Positions 15,308-17,765 of a stretch of DNA of 17,765 nucleotides are shown piece after piece. Position 1 is the first letter of the stretch. Each line of letters starts with the position of its first letter. Under the pieces are notes generated by a model. That model saw nothing but the letters and a program-made list of their open reading frames with translations. It searched no databases and was not told where the DNA came from. This DNA comes from Treponema sp. Lineage in GTDB: Bacteria; Spirochaetota; Spirochaetia; Treponematales; Breznakiellaceae. The stretch lies in NCBI GenBank assembly GCA_031266095.1, contig JAISBR010000056.1, positions 1 through 17,765 on the forward strand, given 5' to 3'. Made by a program: the position numbers and the translations under genes.

Positions 15308-15560
15308 GCAGGCAGCCGCGTTTAGGGAGGGGTACGCCCCTCGCTTAGGGGTGGGTGCTGCGATAGCCTGGCGCAGGGTACTGCGATAGCCTGGCGCAGG
15401 TGGCCGCGATAGCCTGGCGCAGGGTGCTGCGATAGCCTGGCGCAGGTGGCCGCGATAGCCTGACGCAGGGTACCGCGATAGCCTGGCGCAGGGTGCCGCG
15501 ATAGCTTAGCGCAGGGTACGCCCCAGGCTTAGGGAAGGATACCTCCCAGGCTTAGGGAAG
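15308..15560. repeat. 23-bp tandem repeat array, about 10-11 units
   Basis: Units of exactly 23 bp run head to tail. A core of seven (15354-15514) share GATAGCC and end in CGCAG. One unit before (15331-15353) and two after (15515-15560) are of a second type with GCTTAGGG. A decayed unit lies at 15308-15330. Core units with CTGCG at positions 5-9 and CGCAG at 19-23 can fold into a 5-bp hairpin with a 9-nt loop. Units 3 and 5 both start GTGGCCG, pointing to a 46-bp slip duplication. Since 23 is not a multiple of 3, the array is not a protein repeat. There are no spacers, so it is not CRISPR. It lies between the divergent sugar-importer and citrate-lyase promoters. Function unknown. Confidence 0.9.
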
Positions 15561-15600
15561 GCTTTTTTCGTCCGTCATTGGTAAAATCCGGTTTAATTTC

Positions 15601-15630
15601 TTGACCGATCCGCCGGACCGGGAATACTAT
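15601..15630 (+). promoter_or_regulatory. Possible promoter of the citrate lyase operon
   Basis: TTGACC (15601-15606), 18-nt spacer, TACTAT (15625-15630, 4 of 6). The start predicted near 15637 would fall inside the excellent ribosome site AAGGAGGT (15635-15642), leaving a very short leader. Either the true start is slightly upstream or this is not the working promoter. The GC-rich spacer holds CCGGACCGG, partly complementary to TCCGGTTT upstream. Confidence 0.35.
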
Positions 15631-15648
15631 ACATAAGGAGGTTCTTGT

Positions 15649-15942
15649 ATGGAGATTCAACAAAACAGCGTGGCGGGAACCATGGAATCCAGTGATATCA
15701 TGATACATATAGAGCCGGGTTCCGGGGGAATTGAAATTGAATTACAGAGTATCGTGGAGAAACAGTTCGGTTTGGAGATCCGCCGGGCTATCAACGAAAC
15801 GCTGGCGGCGCTGGACATCAAAAACGCCCGGATCAGGGCGGTGGACAAAGGCGCCCTCGACTGCGTAATTCGGGCCCGGGTAAAAACCGCCGTGTACCGG
15901 GCTTCCGGCAGCGCGTCCTACAACTGGCAGGGGGCATTGTGA
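15649..15942 (+). CDS. citD: Citrate lyase acyl carrier protein (gamma subunit)
   Basis: A 97-residue CitD, standard length. The N-terminus AGTMESSD (9-16) contains Ser14, the residue that carries the phosphoribosyl-dephospho-CoA prosthetic group in characterised CitD. QFGLEIRRAI (39-48) and DKGALDCVIRARV (66-78) are family signatures. The subunit carries acetyl and citryl thioesters between CitF and CitE in the cytoplasmic complex that splits citrate into acetate and oxaloacetate. AAGGAGGT sits 6 nt before ATG. The stop overlaps citE by 4 nt (GTGA). Confidence 0.96.
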   Translation: MEIQQNSVAGTMESSDIMIHIEPGSGGIEIELQSIVEKQFGLEIRRAINETLAALDIKNARIRAVDKGALDCVIRARVKTAVYRASGSASYNWQGAL

Positions 15943-16856
15943 AACAGCTCCGCAGAACCATGTTGTTTGTACCGGGAAATAACGCCGGTATGGTCCGGGA
16001 CGCGGGCATCTATCCCGCGGACTGTATTATGTTTGATCTGGAAGATTCGGTTTCCGTTAACGAAAAGGACAGCGCCCGGTTCCTCATCTTCCAGGCCCTG
16101 ACCACCCTGAGCTATTCGGGAAAAGAGCTGGTGGTACGGATCAACGATCCCCGCGGCCAAACCGGAAAGGATGACCTTGAAGCGGTTGTCCGGACCGGAA
16201 AGGTGGTGATCCGGCTGCCGAAAACCGAAACCGCGGAGGACATTACCTTCTGCGATTCCCTCATAACCGCTATTGAAAACCGCATCCATGTTCCTGCGGG
16301 TTCAACCAGAATGATGGCGGCGATTGAAAGCGCCGCGGGGGTCTTAAACGCCCGGGAAATCGCCCGGGCAAGCGAACGGCTTATCGGGATTGCCCTCGGC
16401 GCCGAAGACTATGTGACGGACCTTAAAACCACCCGTTCCCCCGAGGGCATAGAACTCCTGTTCGCTCGAAGCATGATCCTCCTCGCGGCCCGGGCCGCGG
16501 GGATCGACGCGATCGACACGGTGTATTCGGATGTGAACAACGAGGAAGGGCTGCGGAAAGAAACGGCCCTGATCAAACAACTGGGCTTTGACGGGAAAAG
16601 CGTTATCAATCCCCGGCAGATTAAAGTTGTCCATGAGATCTTTACCCCTTCGGAAAAGGAAATCAAAAACGCCCTGGCGGTTCTTGAGGCAATCGCGGAG
16701 GCGGAACGGAAAGGCTCGGGCGTTATTTCCCTGAACGGAAAAATGATCGATAAGCCCGTGGTTACCCGGGCGGAAAACGTGTTACGTTTAGCCCTCGCCG
16801 CGGGGCTTATTTCCTCCGCGGACAACCCCCTCCCTGCCGGCAGGGGAAAGGAGTAA
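15939..16856 (+). CDS. citE: Citrate lyase beta subunit (citryl-ACP lyase)
   Basis: A 305-residue CitE, a TIM-barrel enzyme of the HpcH/citE family that cleaves citryl-ACP to oxaloacetate and acetyl-ACP. Visible family residues: LFVPGNN (9-15), MFDLEDSV (31-38), Arg67 in VVRIND, metal-binding Glu130 in AAIESAAG and Asp157 in GAEDYVTDL, and FDGKSVINPRQI (217-228). The start is GTG overlapping the citD stop, so the two are translationally coupled. The TAA stop lies inside an AAGGAGTAAT sequence that looks like an original citF ribosome site, now separated from citF by two 67-bp repeats. Confidence 0.95.
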   Translation: MKQLRRTMLFVPGNNAGMVRDAGIYPADCIMFDLEDSVSVNEKDSARFLIFQALTTLSYSGKELVVRINDPRGQTGKDDLEAVVRTGKVVIRLPKTETAEDITFCDSLITAIENRIHVPAGSTRMMAAIESAAGVLNAREIARASERLIGIALGAEDYVTDLKTTRSPEGIELLFARSMILLAARAAGIDAIDTVYSDVNNEEGLRKETALIKQLGFDGKSVINPRQIKVVHEIFTPSEKEIKNALAVLEAIAEAERKGSGVISLNGKMIDKPVVTRAENVLRLALAAGLISSADNPLPAGRGKE

Positions 16857-16990
16857 TCATTAACACGAAGTGTTAATGTTCGATTAACGTAAGCGGCGAT
16901 ACCGCCGCTTTTCATAGGGGTTATCATTAACACTTCGTGTTAATGTTCGATTAACATAAGCGGCGATACCGCCGCTTTTCATAGGAGTTA
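16857..16990 (+). repeat. Two tandem 67-bp hairpin repeats between citE and citF
   Basis: Copy 1 is 16857-16923 and copy 2 is 16924-16990, exactly adjacent and differing at five positions. Each holds a 9-bp hairpin CATTAACAC/GTGTTAATG whose three-base loop is GAA in copy 1 and TTC in copy 2 (reverse complements), an overlapping alternative pairing GTTAAT-GTTCG-ATTAAC, and an 8-bp GC hairpin AAGCGGCG-ATAC-CGCCGCTT followed by TT. The sequence AGGAGTAATC, AGGGGTTATC or AGGAGTTATC recurs at 16849, 16916 and 16983; the last is the citF ribosome site. It resembles a mobile REP-like element that duplicates its target, but no other copy is in the window. Confidence 0.93.
16891..16979 (+). terminator. 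Paired GC-rich hairpins, possible attenuators before citF
   Basis: The stems AAGCGGCG/CGCCGCTT at 16891-16910 and 16958-16977 have four-base ATAC loops and a short T stretch after them, a weak intrinsic terminator shape. Upstream in each copy, the GTTAAT arm can pair either backward or forward, so mutually exclusive folds exist. The pair could reduce citF relative to citDE, protect mRNA ends, or do nothing; an operon with an essential third subunit argues against full termination. Confidence 0.35.
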
Positions 16991-16995
16991 TCCGA

Positions 16996-17765
16996 ATGAA
17001 AGACATACAGGATATAATAAAAAAATATAATTTGCAGGGACTTAACGGGACCTTTGCGGCGGACCGTTTGGAACGGGACCACCGGACCCTTTCACAGCGG
17101 GAGAGTTCCCACAATAAGATTGTACCGAACCTTGAAGAGGCGGTTAAACTCTGCGGCCTTAAAAACGGCCAGACCATCTCCTTTCACCACCACTTTCGGG
17201 GGGGGGATTATATTGTCAACATGGTGCTGGACAAGCTCGCCGAAATGGGTTTTAAAGACCTGGTCCTCGCGGCCTCCTCCCTGACGGACTGCCACACGCC
17301 CCTCGTCAAGCACATCCAAAACGGCGTCATCAGCCGGATTGAAACGTCCGGCCTCCGGGGAAAACTGGCGGACGAAATTTCCCGGGGGCTTATGGATATT
17401 CCGGTGGTGTTCCGTTCCCACGGCGGGCGGGCCTATGCCATTCAATCCGGGGAACTCGCCATTGACGTGGCCTTTCTGGGGGCCCCCTCCTGCGATCCTT
17501 TCGGTAACGCCAACGGCTATTCCCGGGAAAACGACGAGGGGGTAAAATGCGGTTCCATGGGCTACGCGAAATGCGACGCCCAATACGCGAAAAAAACGGT
17601 TATCATTACCAACAACATCGTCCATTTCCCCAATGTCCCCTTTGGTATACCGGAAAGCGACGTGGATTATATCGTTAAGGTTGACGCTATCGGAGACCCC
17701 GCGGGGATCATGTCCGGGGCGACCCGGTTTACCACCAACCCCAAAGAGCTCGTGATGGCGGAATC
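16996..17765 (+). CDS. citF: Citrate lyase alpha subunit (citrate:acetyl-ACP transferase), 5' part
   Basis: The first 256 codons of CitF, which is about 510 residues in enterobacteria; the rest lies past the window end. It transfers the acyl carrier from acetate to citrate. FHHHFRGGD (63-71), GLRGKLADEISRG (118-130), RSHGGRAYAIQSGE (139-152) and IDVAFLGAPSCDPFGNANG (155-173) match the family strongly. ATG follows AGGAGTTATCCGA, with AGGAG 8 nt upstream inside the 67-bp repeat. The codons for Arg68-Gly69-Gly70-Asp71 contain a run of nine G (17198-17206). Accessory genes for prosthetic group synthesis and activation (citC, citX, citG) would be expected nearby but are not in the window. Confidence 0.95.
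   Translation, partial: MKDIQDIIKKYNLQGLNGTFAADRLERDHRTLSQRESSHNKIVPNLEEAVKLCGLKNGQTISFHHHFRGGDYIVNMVLDKLAEMGFKDLVLAASSLTDCHTPLVKHIQNGVISRIETSGLRGKLADEISRGLMDIPVVFRSHGGRAYAIQSGELAIDVAFLGAPSCDPFGNANGYSRENDEGVKCGSMGYAKCDAQYAKKTVIITNNIVHFPNVPFGIPESDVDYIVKVDAIGDPAGIMSGATRFTTNPKELVMAE
17198..17206 (+). repeat. G9 homopolymer inside citF
   Basis: Nine consecutive G span codons 68-71 of citF (CGG GGG GGG GAT), in frame as given. Runs of this length slip during replication; a one-base change would truncate CitF early. The surrounding motif is conserved as protein, so the Gly codon choice, not the residues, makes the run. Confidence 0.9.

Noticed and set aside
15331..15560. CRISPR array
   Set aside because: The 23-bp units are contiguous with no unique spacers between them, and no cas gene is present.
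15331..15560. Iteron-type replication origin
   Set aside because: The unit length is near that of iterons, but there is no rep gene, no DnaA box cluster and no AT-rich unwinding segment; the context is metabolic chromosomal genes.

Overview
The window reads as chromosomal DNA from a spirochaete, most likely a Treponema-type bacterium of the termite-gut kind. This is inferred from moderate to high GC, a didermic envelope (Lol-like ABC genes, a LolA-like protein, a predicted outer-membrane beta-barrel), a substrate-binding protein with an Ala-Arg-Gly-Gly-Gly-Gln N-terminus, non-mevalonate isoprenoid synthesis (ispG) and citrate lyase. No 16S or marker phylogeny was possible, so the genus is inference.

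Layout. (1) 1-857, minus: 5' part of an ABC-F ATPase with its own promoter. (2) 858-1400: divergent intergenic region, followed by an AT-richer sugar-nucleotide epimerase-like gene (1401-2366). (3) 2396-8052, plus: a tightly overlapping five-gene operon encoding a LolD-like ATPase, two FtsX/LolC-type permeases, a LolA-like periplasmic carrier and an outer-membrane barrel protein with a duplicated acidic motif. It looks like a dedicated trans-envelope lipid or lipoprotein route. (4) 8053-8392: a strong hairpin, a degenerate tRNA-Leu with an intact 3' half, and a strong promoter with a dyad between its -35 and -10. (5) 8393-9642: PadR regulator plus a HAAS-type six-helix membrane protein, then a doubtful 41-codon ORF. 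(6) 15194-9786, minus: a sugar ABC importer (binding protein and two permeases, no ATPase) read into ispG and a secreted TPR protein. (7) 15260-15600: a 23-bp tandem repeat array. (8) 15649 to the end, plus: citD-citE-citF, with two tandem 67-bp hairpin repeats wedged between citE and citF and a G9 run early in citF.

How the genes relate. Citrate lyase needs CitD (acyl carrier), CitE (citryl lyase) and CitF (acyl transferase) together; all three are here in the usual order, the last one cut by the window end. The importer lacks its ATPase and presumably uses a shared MsmX/MalK-type subunit encoded elsewhere. The Lol-like operon contains an inner-membrane extractor, a periplasmic carrier and a putative outer-membrane acceptor.

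The least expected signals are the 67-bp repeats that copy the citF ribosome-binding site, the 23-bp array in the divergent citrate/sugar control region, the tRNA-Leu 3' fragment that resembles an old attachment site, and the Trp-Asp-x-Asp repeat in the barrel protein.
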